Positions 16,560 to 25,093 of a DNA stretch of 64,000 bases are shown here, one piece after another. A model generated the notes under the pieces. The model searched no databases. It was not told the origin of the DNA and saw only the letters and a list, made by a program, of their open reading frames with translations. Numbering within the stretch: position 1 is the first letter of the stretch; every line of letters starts with the position of its first letter. Origin of the DNA: Henriciella sp. (lineage in GTDB: Bacteria > Pseudomonadota > Alphaproteobacteria > Caulobacterales > Hyphomonadaceae). The position numbers were made by a program, and so were the translations under genes. The stretch is taken from positions 62,001 to 126,000 of the forward strand of contig JABSPZ010000006.1 of the NCBI GenBank assembly GCA_013213785.1, written 5' to 3'.

Positions 16560-17453
16560 ATGGTAAATCAACAAATGACGCAGCAAGCGGCTCAAAAAGA
16601 CGGTTTCGTCGCTGCTTTGGATCAATCGGGTGGGTCGACGCCGAAAGCGCTGAAGCTTTACGGGATCGAAGACGATGCCTGGACAAGTGATGAAGAGATG
16701 TTCGGCCTAATTCACGAAATGCGCGCGCGCATCGTGAAGTCACCGGCCTTTACAGGCGACAAGGTGATGGGCGCGATCCTCTTTGAACGCACCATGGATG
16801 GCGAAATTGACGGCATGCCAACCGCAAAATTCCTTTGGGAAAAGCGCGGCGTTGTTCCGTTCCTGAAAGTCGACAAAGGCCTTGCTCCAGAAGAGAATGG
16901 TGTTCAGCTAATGAACCCGATGCCTGAGCTCGACGCACTGCTCGAACGCGCAGTCGCTAACGGTATTTTCGGCACCAAAATGCGCTCGGTCGTCCACGCA
17001 GCGAACCCAACAGGCATCGCGGCAAATGTCGCGCAGCAGTTCGAAGTTGGCCTTCAGATTCTGAGCCACGGTTTGGTTCCAATCATCGAGCCTGAGATCA
17101 ACATCACAATCGCTGATAAGGCTGAAGCAGAAGACACTCTTCTCGCTGAAATCACCAAGCAGCTTGAGACCGTTCCAGCCGACAAGCAGGTCATGCTGAA
17201 ACTGTCGCTTCCGGAAAACGGCAATCAGTACAAAACGCTGGTTGAGCATCCACGCGTCATGCGCGTCGTGGCCTTGTCTGGCGGGTATAGCCGTGACGAA
17301 GCCAATCGCCGCCTCTGCGAGAATACGGGCATGATTGCCAGCTTCTCTCGCGCCCTCACAGAAGGCCTGTCAGCAAAGCAAAGCGATGGCGACTTCGACT
17401 CGCTACTCGCAGGCACAATTGACAGCATCTATGATGCGTCTTGCGCTGGCTAA
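16560..17453 (+). CDS. fda: Class I fructose-bisphosphate aldolase
   Basis: A 297-residue Schiff-base aldolase that splits fructose-1,6-bisphosphate. FVAALDQSGGSTPKALKLYG (residues 16-35) and the Lys in VMLKLSLPENGN near 216 are family features; no metal-binding motifs of class II enzymes occur. Reading could begin at TTG 16542, but ATG 16560 has GAGAGGG nine bases upstream and matches the usual N-terminus. It lies between two terminators, so it is probably transcribed alone although it belongs functionally with gap and pgk. Confidence 0.94.
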   Translation: MVNQQMTQQAAQKDGFVAALDQSGGSTPKALKLYGIEDDAWTSDEEMFGLIHEMRARIVKSPAFTGDKVMGAILFERTMDGEIDGMPTAKFLWEKRGVVPFLKVDKGLAPEENGVQLMNPMPELDALLERAVANGIFGTKMRSVVHAANPTGIAANVAQQFEVGLQILSHGLVPIIEPEINITIADKAEAEDTLLAEITKQLETVPADKQVMLKLSLPENGNQYKTLVEHPRVMRVVALSGGYSRDEANRRLCENTGMIASFSRALTEGLSAKQSDGDFDSLLAGTIDSIYDASCAG

Positions 17454-17479
17454 AGCCAACGTAAGACATGCTTGGAATG

Positions 17480-17507
17480 GGCGGCTCTTCCCTCGGGCCG
17501 CCTTTTT
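17480..17507 (+). terminator. Intrinsic terminator after fda
   Basis: GGCGGC (17480-17485) pairs with GCCGCC (17497-17502), followed by five T. Confidence 0.82.
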
Positions 17508-17547
17508 CATATCTGGTGATTGGCGCGGGTTCGTGTCAAACGAAGCC

Positions 17548-17793
17548 ATGACGTCGAAACCCAATTCACTTATCTGGCGCTTGATCCATACCGGCATTCT
17601 GTCTGGCGGAATGAGCGCTTTGGTCGCCCTCATCGTGACCATGGTGAATACTGGCATAGATGGCGAGCTTGGCGGTCGGTGGTTTGTCGCTTGGTGCCTC
17701 GCCTATCCCGTGGCCTGGTTTGCTGCCCTCATTTGGGGGCCAAGCGCGCGAAAACTGACCAACTGGCTCACCAGAACAGACCGAAATTCTTGA
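17548..17793 (+). CDS. DUF2798 small membrane protein
   Basis: An 81-residue protein with two predicted transmembrane helices: about residues 15-33 (GILSGGMSALVALIVTMVN) and 46-64 (RWFVAWCLAYPVAWFAALIW). A Gly-rich turn lies between and a basic tail follows. This layout is that of the DUF2798 family, whose function is unknown. ATG 17548 is the simplest start; a GTG at 17533 is in frame and neither has a strong Shine-Dalgarno. thiE follows 34 bases later, perhaps on the same transcript. Confidence 0.7.
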   Translation: MTSKPNSLIWRLIHTGILSGGMSALVALIVTMVNTGIDGELGGRWFVAWCLAYPVAWFAALIWGPSARKLTNWLTRTDRNS

Positions 17794-17827
17794 CGAACAG
17801 GGCAACTTACGCCCAAACCGAGCCATC

Positions 17828-18499
17828 ATGTCCGAGCCACAACGCGAACGCCCGCGCCTCTATTTGATCACACCGCCGCAAATCGCGGATATCCCCGCCT
17901 TTGTGGATCAATTCCGCGCGGCCATCCAAGGCGGCGATGTTGCCAGCCTACAAATCAGATTGAAGCAAGGCGATCAGATCGATACGGGCGCGACGCGCGA
18001 ACTGGCGCAAGCTGTGAAACGTATTTGCCTCGCTGAGAACATTGCCCTGATCATTAATGACAGTCCGCAGCTCGCCCGCGCTTTGGAAGTTGATGGCGTC
18101 CATCTCGGCCAGAATGACATGGATATAGCTGAAGCCCGCGCGATTGTCGGCGAAGATATGATTATTGGCGCCACCTGCAAAAATTCGCGCCATCAGGCGA
18201 TGATCTCAGGCGAAGCCGGCGCTGACTATGTCGCGTTCGGAGCGTTTTATCCGACCGAAACAAAGGCGGATACGAGCCCTGCAGATCCGGAAGTCCTGAC
18301 TTGGTGTCAGATGTTTCTAACCCTGCCCTGCGTGGCAATTGGCGGGATAAAACTCGAAAATGCTGCGCCCTTGATTGCCGCGGGCGCAGATTTTCTCGCG
18401 GTTTCGAGCGGTGTTTGGGACCATCAAGATGGCCCCGCTGCCGCGGTCGCGATGTTCAATCGCGTGATTGACGAGGCCATGACGGCCTCAAAAGTTTAG
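17828..18499 (+). CDS. thiE: Thiamine phosphate synthase-like protein
   Basis: A 223-residue TIM-barrel that would join the thiazole and pyrimidine phosphates to thiamine monophosphate. Motifs are QIRLKQGDQ (residues 42-50), LIINDSPQLA, DGVHLGQND, YVAFGAFYPTETK and AIGGI. The family's K-x-H-L-G-Q pyrophosphate-site region is recognisable as GVHLGQND. No TPP riboswitch was seen upstream and no other thiamine gene is near, so a free-standing ThiE is likely. It overlaps the convergent DUF4282 gene by four bases (TTAG). Confidence 0.85.
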   Translation: MSEPQRERPRLYLITPPQIADIPAFVDQFRAAIQGGDVASLQIRLKQGDQIDTGATRELAQAVKRICLAENIALIINDSPQLARALEVDGVHLGQNDMDIAEARAIVGEDMIIGATCKNSRHQAMISGEAGADYVAFGAFYPTETKADTSPADPEVLTWCQMFLTLPCVAIGGIKLENAAPLIAAGADFLAVSSGVWDHQDGPAAAVAMFNRVIDEAMTASKV

Positions 18500-18801
18500 T
18501 CTGCTTTTGGCGGTGCTGCGCGGCCAGTGACCTGATCGTGCAGAGACTTATCCATCCGGAAATGCGCCAGAACAAATTCGGCGATCACACGTAAGACCAA
18601 GATCGCGATGATCGCACCGATCGGTGTTTTGATCATGCCCCAGAGCGCTGTGTCCCAATCATTGTCGAGATAAGTCAGCCAGAACCAAAAGCGGCGCACG
18701 GCGTGCCAAAGAATGCCGAGGATCCCGAGATAGTACAAAATCCGCGTGAGCGTTTCGCCCATTGATTTCTCGAAGCTTAGAAAACCAGAAATCATGCCCA
18801 T
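18496..18801 (-). CDS. DUF4282 family membrane protein
   Basis: A 101-residue protein opening MGMISGFLSFEKSMGETLTR. Two hydrophobic helices follow (about 22-42 and 62-84), and the end IAEFVLAHFRMDKSL matches the conserved R-x-x-x-E-x-x-x-x-x-F-R pattern of DUF4282. Family function is unknown; members are small inner-membrane proteins. It is monocistronic, and its stop codon overlaps that of thiE on the other strand. Confidence 0.78.
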   Translation of the reverse strand: MGMISGFLSFEKSMGETLTRILYYLGILGILWHAVRRFWFWLTYLDNDWDTALWGMIKTPIGAIIAILVLRVIAEFVLAHFRMDKSLHDQVTGRAAPPKAD

Positions 18802-18922
18802 ATTTTCCCCTCCATTTAGAGCTTGCTCACGTATACAACCCTAAGCAGGGCAGTCTGTCCACAAAACTTGACCAAAGCGCCCGTCACCGCTACGCCGCGC
18901 GCTCTACTGATGAGGACGTCAC

Positions 18923-19489
18923 ATGGCCAAAATCAACGGCAACGAAATCAAACCCAATATGGTGATTGAGTATAATGGTAGCGTCTGGCGCGCGATGAAA
19001 TGCAATCACGTGAAGCCCGGCAAAGGCGGCGCATTCAACCAGGTTGAAATGCGAAACCTCTTCAACGGCTCCAAGGCAAACGAACGCTTCCGTGCAAACG
19101 AAACGGTTGAGCGCGTTCGCCTGGAACAAAAAGATTATCAGTTCCTATACGATGCTGGCGAAGCCTATGCCTTCATGGATCAGGAATCATTCGAGCAGAT
19201 CGAGCTTCAGAAAGACTTTGTCGGCGAAGATGGCGATTTTCTTCAAGATGGCATGACGGTCGAGATCGAGTTTTACGGGGATACCCCAATCGGTGTCGCC
19301 CTGCCTCAGCAAGTCACCCTGACTGTTGAAGAAACCGAGCCAGTGGTCAAAGGCCAGACGGCGGCAAACAGCTTCAAGCCAGCGACCTGTGATAATGGTG
19401 TGCGCGTAACCGTCCCACCGTTCATCGGGGTTGGCGAACGCATTATTGTACAAACCGAAGACCGCACCTATTTGCGCCGCGCAGACTAA
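18923..19489 (+). CDS. efp: Translation elongation factor P
   Basis: A 188-residue three-domain factor that enters stalled ribosomes at proline runs. The loop KPGKGGAF carries Lys at about residue 34, the position that is beta-lysylated or otherwise modified in many bacteria. [20 protein letters not shown] and the ending [16 protein letters not shown] are diagnostic of domain III. Length is standard. No epmA/epmB-type modifying gene is nearby. The inositol monophosphatase gene follows by 12 bases and probably shares the transcript. Confidence 0.97.
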   Translation: MAKINGNEIKPNMVIEYNGSVWRAMKCNHVKPGKGGAFNQVEMRNLFNGSKANERFRANETVERVRLEQKDYQFLYDAGEAYAFMDQESFEQIELQKDFVGEDGDFLQDGMTVEIEFYGDTPIGVALPQQVTLTVEETEPVVKGQTAANSFKPATCDNGVRVTVPPFIGVGERIIVQTEDRTYLRRAD

Positions 19490-19501
19490 GGCCGTTTAGA
19501 C

Positions 19502-20323
19502 ATGTCGAAACCATCAGCGCTTGGTAATGTGATCATCGAAGCGGCCCGCAAGGCTGGCCGTTCGCTTGCCCGGGACTTTGGCGAAGTTGAATATTTGCAG
19601 GTCTCTAAAAAGGGTCCTGCTGATTTTGTTTCCAATGCCGATCATCGCGCTGAAGACATCATCTATGAGCATCTGACCAAGGCCCGCCCGGGCTATGGCT
19701 TTGTCATGGAAGAGCGCGGGATTGTTGAGGGCAGCGACAAGACCAATAAATTCATCGTCGACCCACTCGATGGGACTCTAAACTTCCTTCACGGCCAGCC
19801 TCACTATGCTGTGTCGATTGCGCTGGAGCGCGAAGGCAAACTCTTTTCAGGCGTTGTCTATGATGTTGCGAAGAACGAGATTTTCTGGGGTGAAACAGGC
19901 CGCGGCGCCTGGCTTGGCCAGAGAAAATTGCGTGTTGGCGGACGGCGGAACCTCGAAGAGGCAGTGATCGCAACCGGAACCCCATGGGTCGGGAAAGCTG
20001 AAGAGTATCACGACCGTTTTGCGCGCGAGATCCAGGTGATGACCCGCAGTGTCGCTGGCCTTCGCCGCTATGGCTCCGCTGCGCTTGATCTTGCTTGGGT
20101 CGCTGCGGGCCGCTTTGATGGCTTCTGGGAAAGCCATTTGAACCCATGGGACATTGCAGCCGGCATGGTCCTGGTACGCGAGGCTGGCGGCGCTGTGGGC
20201 GAAATCAGCGGTAAAGGCGATGTGCTTCAAACTGGATCAATCCTTGCCAGTAATGCTGATCTTCAGCCGCAGCTTGAGCGCAAATTGAAGCAAGCCGGGG
20301 CCCGCACCCCCAATGTCGACTGA
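19502..20323 (+). CDS. suhB: Inositol monophosphatase family protein (SuhB-like)
   Basis: A 273-residue metal-dependent phosphatase. Metal-ligand motifs are in order: the conserved Glu in MEERG (residues 69-73), DPLDGTLNFLHGQPHY (about 86-101) and WDIAAGMVLVREAGG (about 216-230). Such proteins hydrolyse inositol-1-phosphate and related sugar phosphates. E. coli SuhB also works in rRNA antitermination; which role applies here is open. It follows efp closely, an arrangement seen in other alphaproteobacteria. Its end overlaps the start of the next small gene by 11 bases. Confidence 0.92.
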   Translation: MSKPSALGNVIIEAARKAGRSLARDFGEVEYLQVSKKGPADFVSNADHRAEDIIYEHLTKARPGYGFVMEERGIVEGSDKTNKFIVDPLDGTLNFLHGQPHYAVSIALEREGKLFSGVVYDVAKNEIFWGETGRGAWLGQRKLRVGGRRNLEEAVIATGTPWVGKAEEYHDRFAREIQVMTRSVAGLRRYGSAALDLAWVAAGRFDGFWESHLNPWDIAAGMVLVREAGGAVGEISGKGDVLQTGSILASNADLQPQLERKLKQAGARTPNVD

Positions 20324-20516
20324 GCCTGATCCCGAGACACAATCCAAAACCGGTCTGATTGCGCGTCTGCGCAATGGAATCAAATGGCTGAACGCGAATA
20401 AGAAACGCTTCTTCTGGTGGTGGGTCGGGTATCAAGCCGTCAAAGGCATTCTGACCCTGTCGCTGATTTGGATCCCGCTCTTGCTGATCTGGCTGCGCAG
20501 TCGCGGCGAAGCCTAG
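20313..20516 (+). CDS. Small membrane protein, hypothetical
   Basis: A 67-residue protein starting within the end of the suhB-like gene. The first 25 residues are polar, then NANKKRFFWWWVGYQAVKGI and one hydrophobic helix (about 44-61) ending in a basic tail. The helix, the translational overlap with suhB and the exact 4-base overlap with the convergent gene argue that it is real. I do not recognise a family. Confidence 0.6.
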   Translation: MSTEPDPETQSKTGLIARLRNGIKWLNANKKRFFWWWVGYQAVKGILTLSLIWIPLLLIWLRSRGEA

Positions 20517-21250
20517 CCAAAGGCCGACGCGTACGCCGCGGATGCGATCGCGAGGCCACCCGCTGACGCACCTGCAATCACCACGCGTTTGAGCAGTTTG
20601 TTCACCGACAAGCGTTTGAAAAAGAACACAAAGAGCGCGATCAGCGGGAGAATTCCTGCGAGATACGCGATCGATAAGAAGAAGCTCAAACCCGCATCAT
20701 CATTGCTCGCGGGAGGCGGCGGCACCTCTTCGGCTTCGCTCGTCGATGGATCCATTTCGGGCGGCGGCGTGCCTTCGCCAAGTGTGTCATCCCACATGGC
20801 CAGTTGGCCCGTCATTTCAGTGCACGAGCTGCCATAGAAAGAGACGTCTTCAACACCGGATTTGCATTGCGAATTGAAGTGATTGATCTCGACGATGGGC
20901 GTGATCACCTGCACCGCGATCGCGAATAGGATCACGATGAAGGCATAAGGGATCAGGAAAAAGCGAAAGATATATTTCGTGCCCATCGCTTCTTCGCGCG
21001 CCACAGACGACCAAACGATGAGCGTGCCTGAGATAGCGATCGCAATCGCCATCACATCAAGCCCATTTATCGTCCAACCAAACGAGATTTTGAAAAAGCT
21101 GGCAATCAAGGGGAAGAGCCCAGCGAATAGGCTGGAGATAAACTTAAGCGGGCCAACCAGCGTGAACACCATGCCGATCAGCTTGATCAATTGCATGATC
21201 AAAAAGCCAACGCCAAGCGTATCCGATATGGATCGCAACACTTGCCACAT
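20513..21250 (-). CDS. Multi-pass membrane protein, hypothetical
   Basis: A 245-residue protein with about six hydrophobic segments: N-terminal helices near 11-60, ANSAI-type helices near 68-110, then after a periplasmic or cytoplasmic loop two more near 195-243. The loop (about 125-190) has Cys in SQCKSGVEDVSFYGSSC and a low-complexity acidic-proline stretch (EGTPPPEMDPSTSEAEEVPP). It could be a channel-like or sensor membrane protein; I do not recognise the family. Its stop overlaps the small convergent gene by four bases. Confidence 0.75.
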   Translation of the reverse strand: MWQVLRSISDTLGVGFLIMQLIKLIGMVFTLVGPLKFISSLFAGLFPLIASFFKISFGWTINGLDVMAIAIAISGTLIVWSSVAREEAMGTKYIFRFFLIPYAFIVILFAIAVQVITPIVEINHFNSQCKSGVEDVSFYGSSCTEMTGQLAMWDDTLGEGTPPPEMDPSTSEAEEVPPPPASNDDAGLSFFLSIAYLAGILPLIALFVFFFKRLSVNKLLKRVVIAGASAGGLAIASAAYASAFG

Positions 21251-21326
21251 ATTCCCAATTCCTCACTCCGAGGGGGAGTTTGGCAAACTTAAACAGACGA
21301 TACAAGCTAAGTCAGGTTGAGCTGAT

Positions 21327-21890
21327 CTAGCGGTCGAGCTCAACATCCCAGTAGAGGTAATCCATCCAGGTCTCGTGCAAGTGATGCGGCGGGAATTTGC
21401 GTCCCATTTCCTGCAGATAGTAATTGCTCGGCCGGTCTGGCTTTCGGGTAGGGTGCATGCCGCAATCCTTCGGCATCCGGCCACCTTTTTTGAGATTACA
21501 CGGCGAGCAGGCCGCTACGATATTGTCCCATGTCGTGCGTCCACCTTTCGAGCGCGGGATCACGTGATCAAAGGTCAAGTCTTCGGTTGATCCGCAATAC
21601 TGGCATTTAAACCCATCGCGCAGGAAGACGTTGAAACGCGTGAACGCTGGAACGCGGTCCTGGCGCACAAATTCCCGCAAGGCGATGACGGACGGAAGTC
21701 GCATCTCAAAGCTTGGGCTGCGGACATAGTGGTCATACTCAGCGATGATATCGACCCGGTCGAGGAACACCGCTTTGACAACATCCTGCCAAGGCCAGAG
21801 CGAGAGTGGGTAATATGAAAGGGGACGGAAGTCCGCGTTCAGTACGAGTGCCGGTCTGCCATTTGGCGGGGCGGAAAGGACCTCAGCCAT
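21327..21890 (-). CDS. HNH endonuclease family protein
   Basis: A 187-residue protein with a zinc-ribbon HNH core: CQYCGSTEDLTFDHVIPRSKGG, then WDNIVAACSPCNLKKGGR. The two CxxC pairs and the DH / N / H residues are intact. The N-terminal half (ALVLNADFRPLSYYPLSLW) is the version widely conserved in alphaproteobacterial and cyanobacterial chromosomes rather than a homing or restriction type. Several in-frame ATGs exist (21890, 21902, 22031); 21890 gives the conserved MAEVLS opening, and none has a strong Shine-Dalgarno. Cellular role is unknown. Confidence 0.85.
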   Translation of the reverse strand: MAEVLSAPPNGRPALVLNADFRPLSYYPLSLWPWQDVVKAVFLDRVDIIAEYDHYVRSPSFEMRLPSVIALREFVRQDRVPAFTRFNVFLRDGFKCQYCGSTEDLTFDHVIPRSKGGRTTWDNIVAACSPCNLKKGGRMPKDCGMHPTRKPDRPSNYYLQEMGRKFPPHHLHETWMDYLYWDVELDR

Positions 21891-22070
21891 GAGCGGATAC
21901 ATCCGCCATGAGGGCCTGATGATGTCTAACCTTCGTCTTGAAAGCGAGCTCTCCTTTTTGTTCACAACCAGCAATACCGATTCGCTATGTCGATCATATG
22001 ACAACTCGTTTGCCCGTCTAGGGCAAATCAAAAACTGTGATCTGCGCAGGTCGCCGACCAGGCTTTGGGC

Positions 22071-22691
22071 TCAGTCGCGAACGGAATGGAGCCAATCATA
22101 GAGGAGATGCGCTGCTACGGCGCGATATGGGCGCCAGGTCTCTGCCAAGCTCGAAAACTCTTTTGAAGCCAAACGCACTTCAGCGCCGGACAGTCGTTTG
22201 TATGCTTCCATCAAACCAACATCGCCGTGCGGGAAGGCATCCAATTGGCCGAGCGACGTCATCAAAAATGTGTCTGCTGTCCAGGGACCTATCCCGCGCA
22301 CCGAGAGGAGCGTTTTCCGCGCGATCTCAACCGGACCATCTGCCAGCTGATTAAACTCGAGCACGCCACTCTCAACCGCTTCTGCGATCGCAATCAGATG
22401 CCCCAGCTTTAGCCGAGATAGGCCACACGCCAACAGCGCGTCAGCGTCATCGGTCAAGACATCTTTCGCGCTTAAGTCAGGATGGCGCGCAAATATCCGC
22501 GCCCAGATGGCGTTAGCGGCCTTGGTCGAGATCAGCTGATAGACCACGATCATTGCGAGGCTTTGATAAGTCGCCGCTCGGTCCCGCCAATTCGGAAGAC
22601 CGACTTTGGCGTAGGCTTGGCTGAGACACTTATCGGTGGCGGCGAGCGTCTCACACGCGCCGCGAAGAACGTCCTCGCTTGGCGCCGTCAT
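22071..22691 (-). CDS. DNA-3-methyladenine glycosylase II (HhH-GPD)
   Basis: A 206-residue base-excision repair glycosylase. The helix-hairpin-helix LLSVRGIGPWTADTFLM (about 129-145) and the catalytic Asp in FPHGDVGLM (about 153-161) match the AlkA/MAG family; no iron-sulfur Cys motif is present, which separates it from MutY/Nth. It would excise alkylated purines from DNA. Its ATG overlaps the plsC stop by four bases (ATGA), so it is the last gene of the ftsE-ftsX-plsC operon. Confidence 0.9.
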   Translation of the reverse strand: MTAPSEDVLRGACETLAATDKCLSQAYAKVGLPNWRDRAATYQSLAMIVVYQLISTKAANAIWARIFARHPDLSAKDVLTDDADALLACGLSRLKLGHLIAIAEAVESGVLEFNQLADGPVEIARKTLLSVRGIGPWTADTFLMTSLGQLDAFPHGDVGLMEAYKRLSGAEVRLASKEFSSLAETWRPYRAVAAHLLYDWLHSVRD

Positions 22692-23440
22692 TTAAGGTCA
22701 GCGCGAGTCCGGCCCTGGACGCGAAGCCCCTCTTCCATCAAGCGCTCGCTGGCCGCTTCCAAGTGTTTTTCTAATTCAACCAGCATGGCTTTGGGATTCA
22801 TACCCGGCTCAATTGGTGGAAGGACTTCATACACGACCGTTCCCGGGGTCCGCACCATACCGTGCGCCGGCCAGCACAAGCCGGAATTCGTCGCGAGCGG
22901 CACCATGGGCACATTCAGTGTCTTATAAAATGCTCGAACCCCGGCAGGCTTGTAGTCTGGCGCCGCGCCTGGCGCGCTTCGAGTCCCTTCGGGATAGATC
23001 AGCATTTGCCGGTTTTCGCCCTGCACGCGGGCTTCAGCCGCCGCCAGCATCTTGCGCATCGTCTTCGCACCGCCGGACCGATCAATCGCAACCATACGCG
23101 TCTTGAGCGCGTACCAGCCGAGCGCTGGGTACCAGAGCAGCTCGCGCTTCATCACGAGCACGGGATCGTCGAAGATTAAGAACGGAACGAAGACATCAAG
23201 CATGGCCTGATGTTTCCCAGCAATCAGCTGCGGACCACCCGATACATGCTCTCGTCCGCGAATCTCTACTTTAATTCCACAAATGAGTCTGAGACCCAGA
23301 ACCACCATCCGCGCATACCGGCGAATGACCCATACGATCGCACCTCGTGGCAGCAAAAGCGTCGGCAAAGCGAGAATGCCGAGCACTGCCATCCAGCCGT
23401 AGAGCCAAATCACATAGATAAACGAACGGATGGCGTTCAC
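22688..23440 (-). CDS. plsC: 1-acyl-sn-glycerol-3-phosphate acyltransferase
   Basis: A 250-residue membrane-bound enzyme that adds the second acyl chain in phosphatidic acid synthesis. GKHQAMLDVFVPF contains the H-x4-D catalytic pair, and IYPEGTRS is motif III. A hydrophobic N-terminal helix (about 8-28) anchors it. The start is GTG at 23440, whose bases overlap the ftsX stop (GTGA); the longer open frame upstream is ftsX read in another frame. The ftsE-ftsX-plsC order is frequent in alphaproteobacteria. Confidence 0.92.
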   Translation of the reverse strand: MNAIRSFIYVIWLYGWMAVLGILALPTLLLPRGAIVWVIRRYARMVVLGLRLICGIKVEIRGREHVSGGPQLIAGKHQAMLDVFVPFLIFDDPVLVMKRELLWYPALGWYALKTRMVAIDRSGGAKTMRKMLAAAEARVQGENRQMLIYPEGTRSAPGAAPDYKPAGVRAFYKTLNVPMVPLATNSGLCWPAHGMVRTPGTVVYEVLPPIEPGMNPKAMLVELEKHLEAASERLMEEGLRVQGRTRADLK

Positions 23441-24312
23441 AGCGTTTCCTTTAATGAGGCAAGCACGGTAATTCTCGCCGCCAGTCGAGCGGCCAGTCCT
23501 GCCATGATTGGCGTCACCAATAGAATAACGATGTCCCAAAAATCTAGACTTAAACGGGGTAATAGCTGCGCTTCGACGCCCTGAGCGCCGCTTCCGGTAA
23601 AGACAATCAACGCTGTCACCATCAACGCCGTCACCGCGCCGCCGAGTCCGGCCTGCAGCGCCAAGATCCAAAACCGGCGTTCGAACAGTCCCGCAATATA
23701 GCGATCTTCTGCGCCGGAGAGATGTAGCACATCGACAATATCCCGGCGCGCAAGCAAAGCCGCGTGCGTGGCAAAGGCGATGACGGCGATTGCAGTGGCG
23801 GATAAGAGCGCCACAATCGACAATGCCACGAGGCGTAAAACACCGAGCGCGCCGCGCACATTGTCGGCGTAGCCTGCATTCCCGGCGACATCTCCGTCGA
23901 TGCCAAGCTCGTCTAAAATCTCCGCGACATCATCGCTTGGATCACCCACGGCTGTGTCGGCTTGAACCACCATCAGCATTGGGATCGGCAGGCCATCCGG
24001 CATGCCGCCGGGCCCAAGGCTGGGCTCTAGGAGCTCTTCCACTTCGTCTCGAGACAAGACGCGGGCTTCGAAAACGTTTGCGAGGCTTGCAACACGGTTG
24101 GCCGCTTGTTCGGCGGTTCGGCGATCTGTATCGCGCATCACGACGGTGATATCGCCTTCGATTTGTGCGCCCCAAGCTTCAGCAGCTTTATAGGTGCCGC
24201 GTGTCGTCAGGGCAGCCAGCGCCGCGAGGAAACACAGCGCGCCAATGACAAAGAACAAAGCCGCCTCGCGAGCGTCACTTGCAGGTAGGAGCGGAGAATC
24301 TCGGCGACTCAT
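23437..24312 (-). CDS. ftsX: Cell division protein FtsX (permease-like)
   Basis: A 291-residue inner-membrane partner of FtsE. One helix lies near residues 18-36, a periplasmic domain of about 120 residues follows with the weakly conserved ALVRLFEA-type region, and three helices sit near 165-190, 215-240 and 255-275. FtsX transmits FtsE ATPase cycles to periplasmic activators such as EnvC. It overlaps ftsE by four bases upstream and plsC by four bases downstream. The family is poorly conserved in sequence; topology and position next to ftsE carry the call. Confidence 0.9.
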   Translation of the reverse strand: MSRRDSPLLPASDAREAALFFVIGALCFLAALAALTTRGTYKAAEAWGAQIEGDITVVMRDTDRRTAEQAANRVASLANVFEARVLSRDEVEELLEPSLGPGGMPDGLPIPMLMVVQADTAVGDPSDDVAEILDELGIDGDVAGNAGYADNVRGALGVLRLVALSIVALLSATAIAVIAFATHAALLARRDIVDVLHLSGAEDRYIAGLFERRFWILALQAGLGGAVTALMVTALIVFTGSGAQGVEAQLLPRLSLDFWDIVILLVTPIMAGLAARLAARITVLASLKETL

Positions 24313-25031
24313 TCGGCAGCTCCATACTCAACATCGCGAACCAGTAGCCCGTTGTTTAAACGCAGGACCGGCGCATTAAACTCGCGGATCAGCTCCAAAT
24401 CGTGGGTCGCGATCAAAATGGTCGTGCCGACGCGTTTGTTCAGCTCAACGAAGAGTCGCAAAATCTTTCGCCCCATCTCAGGGTCAACGTTCCCCGTCGG
24501 TTCGTCAGCAATCAGGAGGTCAGGCTTGTTGATCAAGGCCCGCGCAATCGCGACGCGCTGCTGCTCGCCGCCGGAAAGAGACGGGGTCGGCGCATCAACG
24601 CGCTCGCCAAGGCCAACCCAGCGGAGCAGATCGATGACCTCGTTCTGATATTGATCCGGCTTTTGTCCTGCGACCCGAAGGGGCAATGCCACATTCTCAA
24701 AGGCGGTAAGATGATTGAGCAACCTGAACTCTTGAAACACCACGCCTATTCGGCGGCGAAGCGCAGCGAGCTGCTTGCGTTTCAGCTCATGCGTTTGCCG
24801 CCCAAAAAGACGGATCGCCCCGCGTGTGGGCGCATGAGCCAGATACATGAGCTTGAGAAGCGAAGACTTGCCCGCCCCGGATGGTCCGGTGAGAAATGTG
24901 AAGCTGCCCTGGCGCAAGACAACGTCTAGCTCGGTCAGAACCTCACCCGTCCGCTCATAGGCCAGGCTTACGCCATCGAGGCGCACAGCTGGCTCATCAC
25001 TCAGGTCGGGTCGAAAGCGAGTCATGTTCAT
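24309..25031 (-). CDS. ftsE: Cell division ATP-binding protein FtsE
   Basis: A 240-residue ABC ATPase. Walker A GPSGAGKSSLLKLMY (about 53-67), Q-loop VVFQEFRLLNHLT, signature LSGGEQQRVAIARAL and Walker B LLIADEPTGNVDPE are all intact; the RLLNHLT wording is typical of FtsE. ATG 25031 and ATG 25025 are both possible starts. It forms an overlapping operon with ftsX, plsC and a DNA glycosylase. It controls septal cell-wall hydrolysis through FtsX and EnvC-type activators, one of which is encoded about 5 kb away. Confidence 0.95.
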   Translation of the reverse strand: MNMTRFRPDLSDEPAVRLDGVSLAYERTGEVLTELDVVLRQGSFTFLTGPSGAGKSSLLKLMYLAHAPTRGAIRLFGRQTHELKRKQLAALRRRIGVVFQEFRLLNHLTAFENVALPLRVAGQKPDQYQNEVIDLLRWVGLGERVDAPTPSLSGGEQQRVAIARALINKPDLLIADEPTGNVDPEMGRKILRLFVELNKRVGTTILIATHDLELIREFNAPVLRLNNGLLVRDVEYGAAE

Positions 25032-25093
25032 CCTTCAGCAATAGGCATGAGGGCATATCGACTATTCCTAAAAATTGCGCGAATGTCCAAAAT

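Noticed and set aside
17800-17827. TPP riboswitch before thiE
   Set aside because: No CUGAGA or other THI-box element is present and the spacing to the previous gene is only 34 bases.
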